In this document: positions 22,686 to 32,600 of the stretch, in pieces
How positions within the stretch are numbered: position 1 is the first letter of the stretch
Layout: each line of letters opens with the position of its first letter
DNA from: JBKHXU01 sp046565865
Lineage (GTDB): Bacteria; Pseudomonadota; Gammaproteobacteria; Acidiferrobacterales; Sulfurifustaceae
Length of the DNA stretch: 39,569 bases
Assembly (NCBI GenBank): GCA_046565865.1
Contig: JBKHXU010000200.1
Span: 1 to 39,569, forward strand
Reading direction: 5' to 3'
Position numbers and translations under genes: made by a program
The notes under the pieces: model-generated
Seen by the model: only the letters and a program-made list of their open reading frames with translations
Database searches by the model: none
Told to the model about the DNA's origin: nothing

Positions 22686-25003
22686 TCCGCATCCGGCGGA
22701 GGCGGCGCCAGTACCTCGCGGCTGCCATTCGGCTGCAATGGCCCGACCACGCCCGCGCGCTCCATGTCTTCGATCAAGCGCGCGGCGCGGTTGTAGCCGA
22801 TACGCAGGCGCCGCTGCACGCCGGAGATCGAGGCACGGCGCGATTCGGTGACGATGCGCAGCGCCTCGTCGTACAACGGGTCCGCCTCGCCACCCGCCTC
22901 GCCGTTACCACCCGCTTCGCCCTCGGGCACGAGTATGCCTTGATCGTTGACACCGGAGTCGCCGCTGATGACGCGCTCGTCGTAGATCGGTGCGCCGCTC
23001 TTCTTTAACGCTGCGGTGACTTTATGCACCTCGTGATCGGCGACGAATGCGCCGTGCACGCGCATTGGCGCCGGATAACCCGGCTGCAGGAATAACATAT
23101 CGCCCTGCCCCAGCAATTGCTCGGCGCCCATTTGGTCGATCACGGTCCGTGAATCGACGCGCGAGGACATTTGAAACGCGATACGCACTGGAATGTTGGC
23201 CTTGATCAGGCCAGTGATGACGTCGACCGACGGCCGCTGCGTCGCCAACACCAGATGTAAGCCCGAGGCGCGCGCCTTCTGCGCCAAGCGCGCGATCAAC
23301 TCCTCGACCTTCTTGCCGACCACCATCATGAGGTCGGCCAGCTCGTCAACGAGGATGACAATCAGCGGCAGCGGTTTCAACGCCGGCACCTGATCGTCCG
23401 GTGCTACCGGCTTATAGAGCGGATCGAGCAACGGCTTGCCGGCGTCCGCCGCTTCTTTGACTTTGCGGTTGAAGCCGGCGAGGTTGCGCACGCCGAGTGC
23501 GGCCATTAACCGATAGCGGCGCTCCATCTCGGCGATACACCATTTAAAGGCGTTCGCCGCCTGCTTCATGTCGGTCACCACCGGCGCCAGCAGATGTGGA
23601 AGGCCGTCGTACACGGCGAGTTCGAGCATCTTCGGATCGATCATGATCATTCGCGCCTGTTCCGGCGTCGCCTTGTACACGATCGACAGGATCAACGAGT
23701 TGATGCACACGGACTTGCCGGAACCGGTGGTGCCGGCGATCAGCAGGTGCGGCATCCGGCACAGATCCATCACCACCGGATTGCCGCTGATGTCCTTACC
23801 GAGCGCGAGCGCGAGCGGCGATGTTTCCTCTTCGTACGTCTGCGAGGCCAACACCTCCGACAGGCGCACGGTCTCGCGCACCTCATTCGGGATTTCGAGA
23901 CCGACGTAGGTTTTGCCGGGGATGTTCTCGACCACACGCAAGCTCACAACCGACAGCGAGCGCGCCAGATCGCGGCTGAGGTTGGTGATCTGCGATGCCT
24001 TAACCCCCGGCGCCGGCTCGATCTCAAACAACGTGATCACGGGACCGGGATGCACCGCCACCACCTGGGCCTGGACATTGAAATCGAGCAGTTTCTTCTC
24101 CAACAGTCGCGACATGGTTTCGAGCGACTGTTTGGAGAATTGCGGCGTCTTGGTCTTATCGGCCGGATCGAGCAGCGACAACGGCGGCAGTTCGTTCGCG
24201 CCCGGCGTTTCGAACAGCGGCACCTGCTTCTCGCGTTCGACGCGCTTGCCGGTCGGTACCTTGACGACCGCCGGCTCGATGCGCGGCGGCGGATGTCGCT
24301 CCAGCACTTTTTTCTCGACCGTTATCGTTTCGCGCCGCTGCTTGCGCGCGCGCATGCCGATAAATCGGTCGTACTGCGCCGAAACAAGCTCGCGCAACCA
24401 ACCAGCTGCGGCCAACGCGCCGCTGCCGGCGGCGTCCATCGCACGCAGCCAGGACAGACCCGTGTACAGTGTCACGCCCGACAAAAACGCGGCCAGCAAC
24501 AGCAGAGTCGCCCCGGTGAAACTGAAGGCCCAGGCAAAGCCGTTGCCGATCATGCTGCCGAACCAACCGCCGCCGGCGAACGGCATGCCGGTGCGCGCCT
24601 GCGCGTAGTGCAGACTCGCGAGCCCGCAGGCGCCGATCAGCGCAAACGCGAAACCGCTACCGACGATCACGCGCTGACGCGTACTTGCCGGCTCCGGATC
24701 GTTGCGATGTAGATAAATACGCCAGCCGGCAACCGCGATCATTATCGGAAACAGAAACGCGACGTAGCCAAAAAGATTGAAGAACACATCCGCGAGCCAT
24801 GCGCCAACGCGACCGCCGGCGTTGGTGACGCTCCCGGCGGGTCCGCGGTGCGACCACGCCGGATCGGACGGCTCGTAGCTCCACAGCGAAATCAGCAGGT
24901 ACATGCCGACGGCGGCGAGGACGTAGAGGCTCACCTCGCGAAGGAGGCGCAGGACACGCGGTGTTAGCGGAATGGCAGTCTTCTTCCAGGTGGCCTGGCT
25001 CAC
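22682..25003 (-). CDS. ftsK: DNA translocase FtsK
   Basis: FtsK is the septal DNA pump that clears chromosome ends and activates XerCD at division. From the GTG at 25003 the product is 773 residues. An N-terminal domain has about four membrane segments, followed by a rather short linker. The RecA-like motor has Walker A GTTGSGKSV near residue 425 and ILVDELADLMMV. A C-terminal winged-helix gamma domain (ISGVQRRLRIGYNRAARLIE) reads KOPS. The chosen start follows an AGGA site; the longer open frame (to 25168) overlaps ald. Confidence 0.95.
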   Translation of the reverse strand: MSQATWKKTAIPLTPRVLRLLREVSLYVLAAVGMYLLISLWSYEPSDPAWSHRGPAGSVTNAGGRVGAWLADVFFNLFGYVAFLFPIMIAVAGWRIYLHRNDPEPASTRQRVIVGSGFAFALIGACGLASLHYAQARTGMPFAGGGWFGSMIGNGFAWAFSFTGATLLLLAAFLSGVTLYTGLSWLRAMDAAGSGALAAAGWLRELVSAQYDRFIGMRARKQRRETITVEKKVLERHPPPRIEPAVVKVPTGKRVEREKQVPLFETPGANELPPLSLLDPADKTKTPQFSKQSLETMSRLLEKKLLDFNVQAQVVAVHPGPVITLFEIEPAPGVKASQITNLSRDLARSLSVVSLRVVENIPGKTYVGLEIPNEVRETVRLSEVLASQTYEEETSPLALALGKDISGNPVVMDLCRMPHLLIAGTTGSGKSVCINSLILSIVYKATPEQARMIMIDPKMLELAVYDGLPHLLAPVVTDMKQAANAFKWCIAEMERRYRLMAALGVRNLAGFNRKVKEAADAGKPLLDPLYKPVAPDDQVPALKPLPLIVILVDELADLMMVVGKKVEELIARLAQKARASGLHLVLATQRPSVDVITGLIKANIPVRIAFQMSSRVDSRTVIDQMGAEQLLGQGDMLFLQPGYPAPMRVHGAFVADHEVHKVTAALKKSGAPIYDERVISGDSGVNDQGILVPEGEAGGNGEAGGEADPLYDEALRIVTESRRASISGVQRRLRIGYNRAARLIEDMERAGVVGPLQPNGSREVLAPPPPDAE

Positions 25004-25067
25004 AGAAATCCTGATTAAGCCCAAAAAACGCGTCGATTTTCGCTGTTTTACCGGGCCCGCACAAGGA

Positions 25068-26141
25068 TTACGCCAGCGCTTCGGCGACGCGCGGGTGCAC
25101 GATCCGACCGTCGGCGACGTTGACGCCGCCAACCAACACCGGATCGTCGACCACGCCACGACCGCCACGCGCCGCCAGCCGGCGCACGTATGGCAGTAGC
25201 ACCGTCGACAGCGCCTGCGACGCCGTACGCGGGACCGCGCCCGGCATGTTCGTGACGCCGAAATGGATCACGCCATCGACCACGAACGTGGGATCGTCGT
25301 AGGTCGTCGGTCGCATGGTCTCGACGCAGCCGCCCTGATCGATGGAGATATCGACAATCACGCTGCCGCGCCGCATGCGCTTTACCATCGCCGCGGTGAC
25401 GATCTTGGGCGCCCGCGCGCCCGGTACTAATACCGCGCCGATCAGTAGATCGGCTTCGCTCACGGCCCGCTCTATCAGCGTCGCAAATGCGGGCAGCGCT
25501 GTGACGTTAGGCCCGAGCGCGTGCATGCGCTCGAGGCCGGGGCGATCGGGCGCGAACACGGTTACCTCGGCACCGAGCCCGGCGGCGACCGCGGCCGCAT
25601 TGCCGCCGGCGACACCGGCACCGAGCACGACAACCCGCCCGCGTTCGCTCGACGGCAGCCCGCCGAGCAAAACGCCGCGACCGCCGTTGTAGTGGTGCAG
25701 CAGGTTCATACCGATGTGTACCGCGAGTCGCCCGGCGATGTCGCTCATCGGCGCCAACAACGGTAATTTCCCGTCGGCCTCGACGGTTTCGAACGCGACC
25801 GCGGTCAGCCGTTGCTGTTTCAAGACCTGCGCAAGTTCCGGGTTGGCCGCCAGATGCAGGTACGAAAACAAAATGTGGTCGGGCCGTAGCAGCGGATACT
25901 CGGGCGCGATCGGCTCCTTCACCTTCACGATCATCTGCGCCTCGCCGTACACGGCGCGCGCGTCGGACACGATGCGCACGCCGACCGCGCGATAGTCATC
26001 GTCGCTGTAGCCGCTGCCGTTGCCGGCGTTGCTCTGCAGCAGCACCTCGTGCCCGTCTTTTACCAGCTCCGCAGCGGCGGGCGGGATAAGGGCGACGCGC
26101 CCTTCCTTGGGTTTAATCTCGGTGGGTATTCCGATGCGCAT
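25068..26141 (-). CDS. ald: Alanine dehydrogenase
   Basis: Ald interconverts L-alanine and pyruvate plus ammonia with NAD. The 357-residue product starts MRIGIPTEIKPKEGRVAL with the conserved R15. It has K73-V-K75-E-P, catalytic H96 (SYLHLAANP), the NAD motif VLGAGVAGGNAA and VDISIDQGGCVET, and is close to the usual 360-370 residues. It is divergent from trxB across 120 bases and 64 bases ahead of ftsK on the same strand. It is unusual between trxB and ftsK compared with the gene order I remember in pseudomonads. Confidence 0.95.
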   Translation of the reverse strand: MRIGIPTEIKPKEGRVALIPPAAAELVKDGHEVLLQSNAGNGSGYSDDDYRAVGVRIVSDARAVYGEAQMIVKVKEPIAPEYPLLRPDHILFSYLHLAANPELAQVLKQQRLTAVAFETVEADGKLPLLAPMSDIAGRLAVHIGMNLLHHYNGGRGVLLGGLPSSERGRVVVLGAGVAGGNAAAVAAGLGAEVTVFAPDRPGLERMHALGPNVTALPAFATLIERAVSEADLLIGAVLVPGARAPKIVTAAMVKRMRRGSVIVDISIDQGGCVETMRPTTYDDPTFVVDGVIHFGVTNMPGAVPRTASQALSTVLLPYVRRLAARGGRGVVDDPVLVGGVNVADGRIVHPRVAEALA

Positions 26142-26261
26142 AAAATCTCCGGACGTAACACGCCTCCGTTAACTACACCGACCCTGCGGTCGTTTACGCG
26201 TTTTGCGCGCATAGCGTAACATACGGCAAACGTCGTCTTTGCGTTTGGGAGCACAGCAACA

Positions 26262-27215
26262 ATGAGTGAAGCGAAACATTCCCGCCTACTGATTCTCGGC
26301 TCCGGCCCCGCCGGCTATACGGCCGCCGTGTATGCCGCGCGCGCCAATTTAAAACCCGTGCTGATTACCGGGCTGGAGCAAGGCGGCCAGCTGATGACCA
26401 CGACCGACGTCGATAACTGGCCGGGCGATGTCGAGGGCCTGAAGGGACCGGACCTGATGGATCGCATGCGCCGCCACGCGGAGCGCTTCAATACCGAGAT
26501 CGTGTTCGATCACATCAACAAGGTCGATCTGCGCGTGCGTCCGTTTCGCCTTACCGGGGATGCCGGCAGCTACACCTGCGATGCCTTGATCATCGCTACC
26601 GGTGCGTCGGCGAAGTATCTCGGTATTCCGTCGGAGGAGACGTTTCGCGGCAAGGGCGTATCGGGCTGCGCGACGTGCGACGGCTTCTTCTATAAGCAAC
26701 AGAAAGTCGCGGTCGTGGGCGGCGGCAATACCGCCGTGGAAGAGGCGATTTATCTCTCGCACATCGCGGCGCACGTCACCCTGGTGCACCGGCGCGACAA
26801 GTTCCGCGCCGAGGCGATCATGGTCGACCGGCTCATGGCGCTGGTGAAGGAAGGCAAAATCGCGATCGAATGGAACAGCCAAGTCGACGAGATCCTCGGC
26901 GACAAGAATGGCGTTACCGGCCTGCGCCTTAAGCACACCAGCGGCAAGACCAAGGAACTCGCGGTGCAAGGCGTGTTCATCGCCATCGGTCACGCGCCGA
27001 ACACCGGCATTTTCGAGGGTCAGCTCGATATGCAAAACGGCTACATCAAGACCCGCTGCGGCGCCGAAGGGGGTTTCACCTCGACCAGCGTTCCGGGCGT
27101 GTTCGCCGCCGGCGACGTGCAGGATCATGTGTATCGCCAGGCGGTCACCTCGGCCGGAACCGGATGCATGGCGGCACTGGATGCCGATCGTTTCCTGCAG
27201 GGCATCAAGACCTAA
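26262..27215 (+). CDS. trxB: Thioredoxin reductase
   Basis: TrxB is the cytoplasmic FAD enzyme that reduces thioredoxin with NADPH. The 317-residue product has the FAD motif GSGPAGYTAA from about residue 13, the redox-active CATC at 136-139 (GCATCDGFFY), the NADPH motif GGGNTAVEEA and the C-terminal FAD motif FAAGDVQDHVYRQAVTSAG. The ATG at 26262 has a weak GGGAG site upstream. It is divergent from ald and 47 bases ahead of the Smr gene. Confidence 0.96.
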   Translation: MSEAKHSRLLILGSGPAGYTAAVYAARANLKPVLITGLEQGGQLMTTTDVDNWPGDVEGLKGPDLMDRMRRHAERFNTEIVFDHINKVDLRVRPFRLTGDAGSYTCDALIIATGASAKYLGIPSEETFRGKGVSGCATCDGFFYKQQKVAVVGGGNTAVEEAIYLSHIAAHVTLVHRRDKFRAEAIMVDRLMALVKEGKIAIEWNSQVDEILGDKNGVTGLRLKHTSGKTKELAVQGVFIAIGHAPNTGIFEGQLDMQNGYIKTRCGAEGGFTSTSVPGVFAAGDVQDHVYRQAVTSAGTGCMAALDADRFLQGIKT

Positions 27216-27262
27216 CTGCTATACTGGAAGCCCATTCAACGGGCTCGGGCTGCGGAGGCGAC

Positions 27263-27790
27263 ATGGCTGACCGCGAAAATGACGACGACTTCCGCGCCCG
27301 CATCGGCAAAGTAAAACCCGTCAAACAAGATCGCGTCCCGCCTCATCGGCCGGGGCGCAAACCGGTACCCGAGCAATCCCTGCGCGACGCGCAAGACGTC
27401 ATGCAGAGCCTGCTGTCCGACGATTACGAGCCTGCCGAAGTCGAAACCGGCGATGAACTGTTTTACGTCCGCCCCGGTCTACAACATTCCGTCGTGCGCA
27501 AACTCCGGCGCGGTTTGTACGCCATGGAGGGCGAGCTCGACCTGCACGGCCATACCGTCCCCGAGGCGCGCGAGCGGCTGGATACCTTTCTGCGCGAAGC
27601 ACGCGGGCTCGGCAAACGCTGTGTACGCATCATTCACGGCAAGGGCAAAAGTTCGGAAGGCAAGCTGCCGGTATTGAAAGGCAAGGTAAACGGCTGGCTG
27701 CGGCAAAAAGACGAGGTGCTCGCGTTCTGTTCTGCCCGCCCCACCGACGGCGGCACCGGTGCGGTCTACGTACTGCTCAAGCGCGGATAA
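27263..27790 (+). CDS. Smr-domain protein
   Basis: The 175-residue product has a hydrophilic N-terminus (about 1-85). The C-terminal Smr domain has the signature ELDLHGHTVPEARERLDTFL, the HGKG motif in IIHGKGKSS and a typical end, GAVYVLLKRG. Smr domains are nucleic-acid nicking or binding modules; this form resembles the YdaL/SmrA group of small single-domain proteins. The ATG at 27263 follows GGAGG; the open frame runs back into trxB. Its stop touches the stop of the convergent ispF gene. Confidence 0.9.
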   Translation: MADRENDDDFRARIGKVKPVKQDRVPPHRPGRKPVPEQSLRDAQDVMQSLLSDDYEPAEVETGDELFYVRPGLQHSVVRKLRRGLYAMEGELDLHGHTVPEARERLDTFLREARGLGKRCVRIIHGKGKSSEGKLPVLKGKVNGWLRQKDEVLAFCSARPTDGGTGAVYVLLKRG

Positions 27791-28267
27791 CTAACGTTTC
27801 GACGCCAGCAGCACCACCGCCTGCGCCGCGATGCCTTCCTCGTGGCCGATAAAACCCAAGCGCTCGGTGGTCGTGGCTTTGACGTTGACCGTCGCCGGCG
27901 CGATGCCCAGATCCGCCGCGATGTTGCTCACCATCGCCGGTATATGCGGCGCGAGCCGGGGCGCCTGGGCGATGATGGTTGCGTCCACATTCACCACTGT
28001 CCACCCGGCGGCATCGAGCGCCTGGTGCACACGCCGCAGCAACACGCGGCTATCGATATTCTTGTACTGATCTTCGGTGTCCGGGAAGTGCTTGCCGATA
28101 TCGCCCAGCGCCGCGGCGCCAAGGCAGGCGTCGCACACGGCATGGATCAGCGCGTCCGCATCCGAGTGTCCGTCCAGTCCCTTGGCATGCGGAATGGTCA
28201 CGCCGCCGAGAATCAACTTGCGCCCCGCCACCAGCGCATGCACGTCGTAACCCTGACCGATACGCAT
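27791..28267 (-). CDS. ispF: 2-C-methyl-D-erythritol 2,4-cyclodiphosphate synthase
   Basis: IspF forms the cyclodiphosphate in the MEP isoprenoid pathway. From the ATG at 28267 the product is 158 residues, the usual size. It has metal ligands D8 and H10 in GYDVHAL, GGVTIPHAKGLDGHSDAD and the late motif KATTTERLGFIGHEEGIA. The start overlaps the ispD stop by one base, so the two steps of the pathway are coupled. The open frame has a GTG one codon earlier. Confidence 0.96.
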   Translation of the reverse strand: MRIGQGYDVHALVAGRKLILGGVTIPHAKGLDGHSDADALIHAVCDACLGAAALGDIGKHFPDTEDQYKNIDSRVLLRRVHQALDAAGWTVVNVDATIIAQAPRLAPHIPAMVSNIAADLGIAPATVNVKATTTERLGFIGHEEGIAAQAVVLLASKR

Positions 28268-28983
28268 CACCGTTCGCGCTCCTGGTGCGAGAGGATCAAC
28301 TCCGCCAACGCGAGATCGGCGGGAAATGTAATCTTGATGTTATCCACTTGACCCGGCACCACGCGCGGCCGCAAGCCGATCTGCTCCATCGCCGCCGCCT
28401 CGTCGGTGATTTCGCCGCCGCGCGCGAGCGCCGTTTGCAGCGCGCGGCGCAAGTCGGCGAGACGGAACATCTGCGGCGTCAGTGCGCGCCACAAGCCGGT
28501 GCGCGGCACGGTCTCCAATACCACACCGTCGGCGTCGGTGCGTTTCACGGTATCGTTGACCGCAACCGCCAGCAAGCCGCCGCTGCCTTCGGCCGCGGTA
28601 TCGACGAGGCGGCCGATGTCCGCGTGTCGCACGCACGGCCGCACGCCATCGTGCACCATCACCCAGTCGTTGTCGTGCGCTCGGCGCGCCAATGCATCGA
28701 TGCCGTTCAGCACCGTGTGTGCGCGTTCGGCGCCGCCGATGAAACTGCCGAGAAATTTTGAAAACGTACTGCAGCGATCTTGGATCGATTCCCAATGGCT
28801 GTCACGCGACCCGACCCCGACGAGCACCCCGTCGATACGCGGGTACGAACAGATACGCTCGATCGTGTGCAACAACACCGGGCGACCACGGAGAGCGAGA
28901 TATTGCTTAGGAACCGCCGCCTGCATGCGCGAGCCTGAACCGGCGGCGGGGATGATGGCCCAGATGCGCGTTTGCGAGATCAC
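28267..28983 (-). CDS. ispD: 2-C-methyl-D-erythritol 4-phosphate cytidylyltransferase
   Basis: IspD adds CMP to methylerythritol phosphate in the MEP pathway. The 238-residue product starts at GTG (28983) and has the nucleotide motif IPAAGSGSRM (11-20), K26 in VPKQYL, VHDGVRPCV and TDEAAAMEQ. It lies 33 bases after carD on the same strand and overlaps ispF. An ispD-ispF pair is common in gammaproteobacteria; ftsB, a frequent neighbour, is absent here. Confidence 0.95.
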   Translation of the reverse strand: MISQTRIWAIIPAAGSGSRMQAAVPKQYLALRGRPVLLHTIERICSYPRIDGVLVGVGSRDSHWESIQDRCSTFSKFLGSFIGGAERAHTVLNGIDALARRAHDNDWVMVHDGVRPCVRHADIGRLVDTAAEGSGGLLAVAVNDTVKRTDADGVVLETVPRTGLWRALTPQMFRLADLRRALQTALARGGEITDEAAAMEQIGLRPRVVPGQVDNIKITFPADLALAELILSHQERER

Positions 28984-29016
28984 GCCCGGGCGTTCAGCGG
29001 GAAAATGGGGAAACGG

Positions 29017-29523
29017 CTAAGCGGCGACGCCGATGCAGTTGCGAATACGGTCGATGGCGGCCTCAGTGCCGATGCCCTGGATCGCGGCCACTTCGCGCGC
29101 GAGATACGCGCTCGCGGTTTCGAGCAGCATCGACTCCTCGAACGACAAACCCGACTGCTTCTTCCAACGCATCAAATCGCGCACCACTTCGCCCAACTCG
29201 AGGCAGGAGCCGGAATTGATTTTGCGCTCGATCTCTTTGCAGCGCTCGGTCCAGTTCCCGCCGGTGACACGGCGACGGCTCTTGGCCGAGAGAATTTTGT
29301 ACAGTTCCTTCAGCTTGCGATTGTTAAGGAGGGGCCGAATGCCGCACTTGTCGGCGTTGTCTTGCGGAACCTTCACTGTCATTCGCGTTTCCGGGATGTG
29401 GATCACCCAGCACGCTTTGATCTCGCCGCCCACGTAAATCTCTTCCATCGCCTGTATGATGCCGACCCCGGCCGAAGGGTAGAAAATCGTATCGCCGATC
29501 TTGAAGCGAGGACGTTTGGACAT
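29017..29523 (-). CDS. CarD/CdnL-family RNA polymerase-binding regulator
   Basis: The 168-residue product has the N-terminal CarD_CdnL_TRCF domain (FKIGDTIFYPSAGVGIIQAM, about 7-26). This domain binds the RNA polymerase beta subunit; a helical C-terminal domain includes GGNWTERCKEIERKI. In other bacteria such proteins stabilise open complexes, often at rRNA promoters. It has a strong ribosome site and a near-consensus promoter (29597-29625). It is divergent from mfd, whose product carries a related polymerase-interaction domain. E. coli lacks this family. Confidence 0.9.
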   Translation of the reverse strand: MSKRPRFKIGDTIFYPSAGVGIIQAMEEIYVGGEIKACWVIHIPETRMTVKVPQDNADKCGIRPLLNNRKLKELYKILSAKSRRRVTGGNWTERCKEIERKINSGSCLELGEVVRDLMRWKKQSGLSFEESMLLETASAYLAREVAAIQGIGTEAAIDRIRNCIGVAA

Positions 29524-29596
29524 ACACTAACCTTCCTTTTTGGTGGTCCTAAGCAACTATGGGGGCTTAGTTAATAGTATTGTTAATGTTGTTGAA

Positions 29597-29625
29597 ATTA
29601 TGCCGGTAAGTACCCGGTATGACAA
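29597..29625 (-). promoter_or_regulatory. Sigma70-type promoter of carD
   Basis: On the minus strand TTGTCA (29620-29625) is followed after 17 bases by CATAAT (29597-29602), each one mismatch from consensus. Transcription would start near 29590 and give a leader of about 65 bases before the carD ATG. The leader can form a ctaagc/gcttag stem near its middle. Confidence 0.7.
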
Positions 29626-29698
29626 GCGTTTCGCCCTTAGATGATCTCTAAACCGTAACCGTCACCCAGTCTTCGCCGCACGGCTGCTTAAAAACCTC

Positions 29699-32600
29699 GT
29701 GAAATCATTGCTTAACCTTCCGCTCCCGACCGCCGCCGAAGAATCGATCGCCTGGCGGCGCCTGCTCGGTAGCGCCCCCGGGCTGGCCATTGCCGAAGCG
29801 GCGCGCGCAACTCAATCACCTCTGCTCGTCGTCGCACGCGATGTGCCAGCAGCATTAGAGCTCGAAGAAGCGGTTCGGTTTTTCCGCGGCAGCGACGGGT
29901 GGCCGGTGCGTGTGTTTCCCGACTGGGAATGTCTGCCGTACGACGTTTTCTCGCCGCACGCGGAGTTGATCGCCGATCGCCTATCGATCCTCGCGCGACT
30001 GCCGCAGTACTCGCGTGGCGTTATCCTCGTTGCCGCATCTACGTTGCTCGCGCGGCTACCGCCGCGCGCCTATGTCGCCGCGCAAAGTTTTCAGCTGCGC
30101 GTCGGCGACACGCTCGAACCCGAACGCTTGCGGCACCAGCTCACCGAGGCGTCGTATCAAAACGTGTCGCAGGTAATGGAACCGGGCGAGTATGCGGTGC
30201 GTGGTGGACTCATCGATCTTTACCCTATCGGCAGTCACACGCCGTATCGCATCGATCTCTTCGGCGAAACGATCGAGAGCATTCGCGAATTCGACGCGGC
30301 AACGCAACGCTCGAGCCGCGCCCTCGACGCGATCGAGCTGCTACCCGCGCGTGAGTTTCCGTTGACCGACGAGGCGATCCAACGTTTTCGACAAAGCTTC
30401 CGCGCTCGCTTCGAGGGCGATCCGCAACGCGTCGCGGTCTATCGCGATATCAGCCGTGGCATCGCAGTGCCCGGAATCGAGTTTTATCTGCCGTTATTCT
30501 TCGAGCACACCGCGTCGTTGCTCGACTACTTGCCGAGGGAAACGATTTGCATCCTCGACGACGGCGCCCAGCGCGGTGCGCGCGGTTTCTGGCGCGAGAT
30601 CAACGATCGCTACGAGCAGCTACGACACGATGTCGAACGGCCGCTGTTGTCGCCGAACGAAGTGTATTGGCCGGTCGATACGCTGCTCGCGGGGCTGAAC
30701 GCGCACCCGCAAGTGCTATTGATAGATCCGATGGATGGCGGCATGGAGACAGCGGCTTCATCCGAGGCAGTCGCGGTCGCGCCGCCGCCATCCCTGCCCA
30801 TCGAGCCGCACGCGGAACAACCGTATCACAATCTCATCGCGTTCCTACGCGAGAACCGCGGACGCGTACTCCTGGTCGCCGAGACGCCGGGGCGTCGCGA
30901 AACATTGCGCTCGCTCCTCGCTGAACATGGGGTCGCCGTCGCCGACATTACCGACTGGACCGACTTTTGCCGCCGCGACGAACGCATCGGCCTCACGGCC
31001 GCCCCACTTGCCCGTGGACTGACACTGCATGGGGGTCGGGTAACGGTCATTACCGAACCGCAACTCTACGGCGAGCGCGTGGCGCAGCGGCGCCGACGTC
31101 GGCGCGACGAGCGCGACGCCGGCGCGGTGATCCGCGATCTCACGCAGCTGCGCATCGGCGACGCAGTGGTTCACGAAGATCATGGCGTCGGGCGCTACCG
31201 CGGCTTGCAGATGATCGACGTCGGCAACGGCGCCAACGAATTCGTCACGTTGGAATACGCGGATGGCGACAAGCTTTATGTACCGGTGTTGTCGCTGCAA
31301 CTGTTGAGCCGCTATACCGGCACCGATGCCGAACACGCGCCGCTGCACAAACTCGGCGGCGATGCCTGGGACAAGGCGAAGCAGCGCGCGCTGCGCAAGG
31401 CGCACGACGCCGCGGCCGAGCTGCTGGAGATCCATGCACTGCGCGCCGCACGCCAGGGTATCGCCTTCCCGCCTCCCGACGCGCACTATCGCGCGTTTGC
31501 GGAAGAATTTCCGTTCGAAGAGACGCCGGACCAAGCGCGCGCAATCGATGAAGTGTTGGCCGACATGACCGCGGCAAAGTCAATGGACCGGCTGGTGTGT
31601 GGCGATGTCGGCTTCGGCAAGACCGAGGTCGCGATGCGCGCGGCGTTCCTCGCCGCGCATGCCGGCAAGCAGGTCGCAGTGTTGATTCCGACCACGCTGT
31701 TGGCACAACAGCACTATCAGAATTTTTGTGACCGTTTCGCCGGAACCCCCTATCGCATCGAGCTGTTGTCGCGCTTTCGCAGCAAGGCGGAGCAGGCGCA
31801 AACGCTCGCAGCACTCGCGGCGGGCACGGCTCACATCGTTGTCGGTACCCATCGTTTGCTGCAGCCGGACGTTCGCTTCGCGCAATTGGGGTTGATTATC
31901 CTCGACGAAGAGCACCGGTTCGGCGTGCGTCAAAAGGAGCGGCTGAAACAGCTGCGCGCAGAGGTAGATATCCTGACGCTTACCGCTACCCCGATTCCGC
32001 GCAGTCTCAACATGGCGCTGGCGGGCTTACGCGATATCTCCCTGATTACGACGGCCCCGGAAGGCCGCTTGTCGGTCAAAACGCTGGTTAACGAGTGGGA
32101 CCGCGGCCTCATTCGCGAGGCCTGTTTGCGCGAAATCCGCCGCGGCGGGCAGGTGTATTACCTGCACAATGAGGTCCGCACCATCGAGCGCACCGCGCGG
32201 GAGCTACAGGAGCTACTGCCGGAGGCGACGGTCCAGATGGCGCACGGACAGATGCCGGAGCGCGAGCTCGAGCACATCATGCTCGAGTTCTACCACCGGC
32301 GCTTCAACATACTGGTGTGTTCGACCATCATTGAGTCGGGCATTGACGTTCCGACCGCCAACACCATCATTATCGAGCGCGCGGATAAATTGGGCCTAGC
32401 GCAGCTGCACCAGCTGCGCGGTCGCGTCGGACGCTCGCACCATCGGGCGTATGCGTATCTGTTGATTCCGCCGCGCGGACTGCTGTCGGCCGAGGCGCGC
32501 CGGCGCCTGGAGGCAATCGAATCGTTGGAGGAACTGGGGGCGGGATTCGCGCTTGCGTCTCAGGATCTCGAGATCCGCGGCGCGGGTGAGTTGCTCGGCG

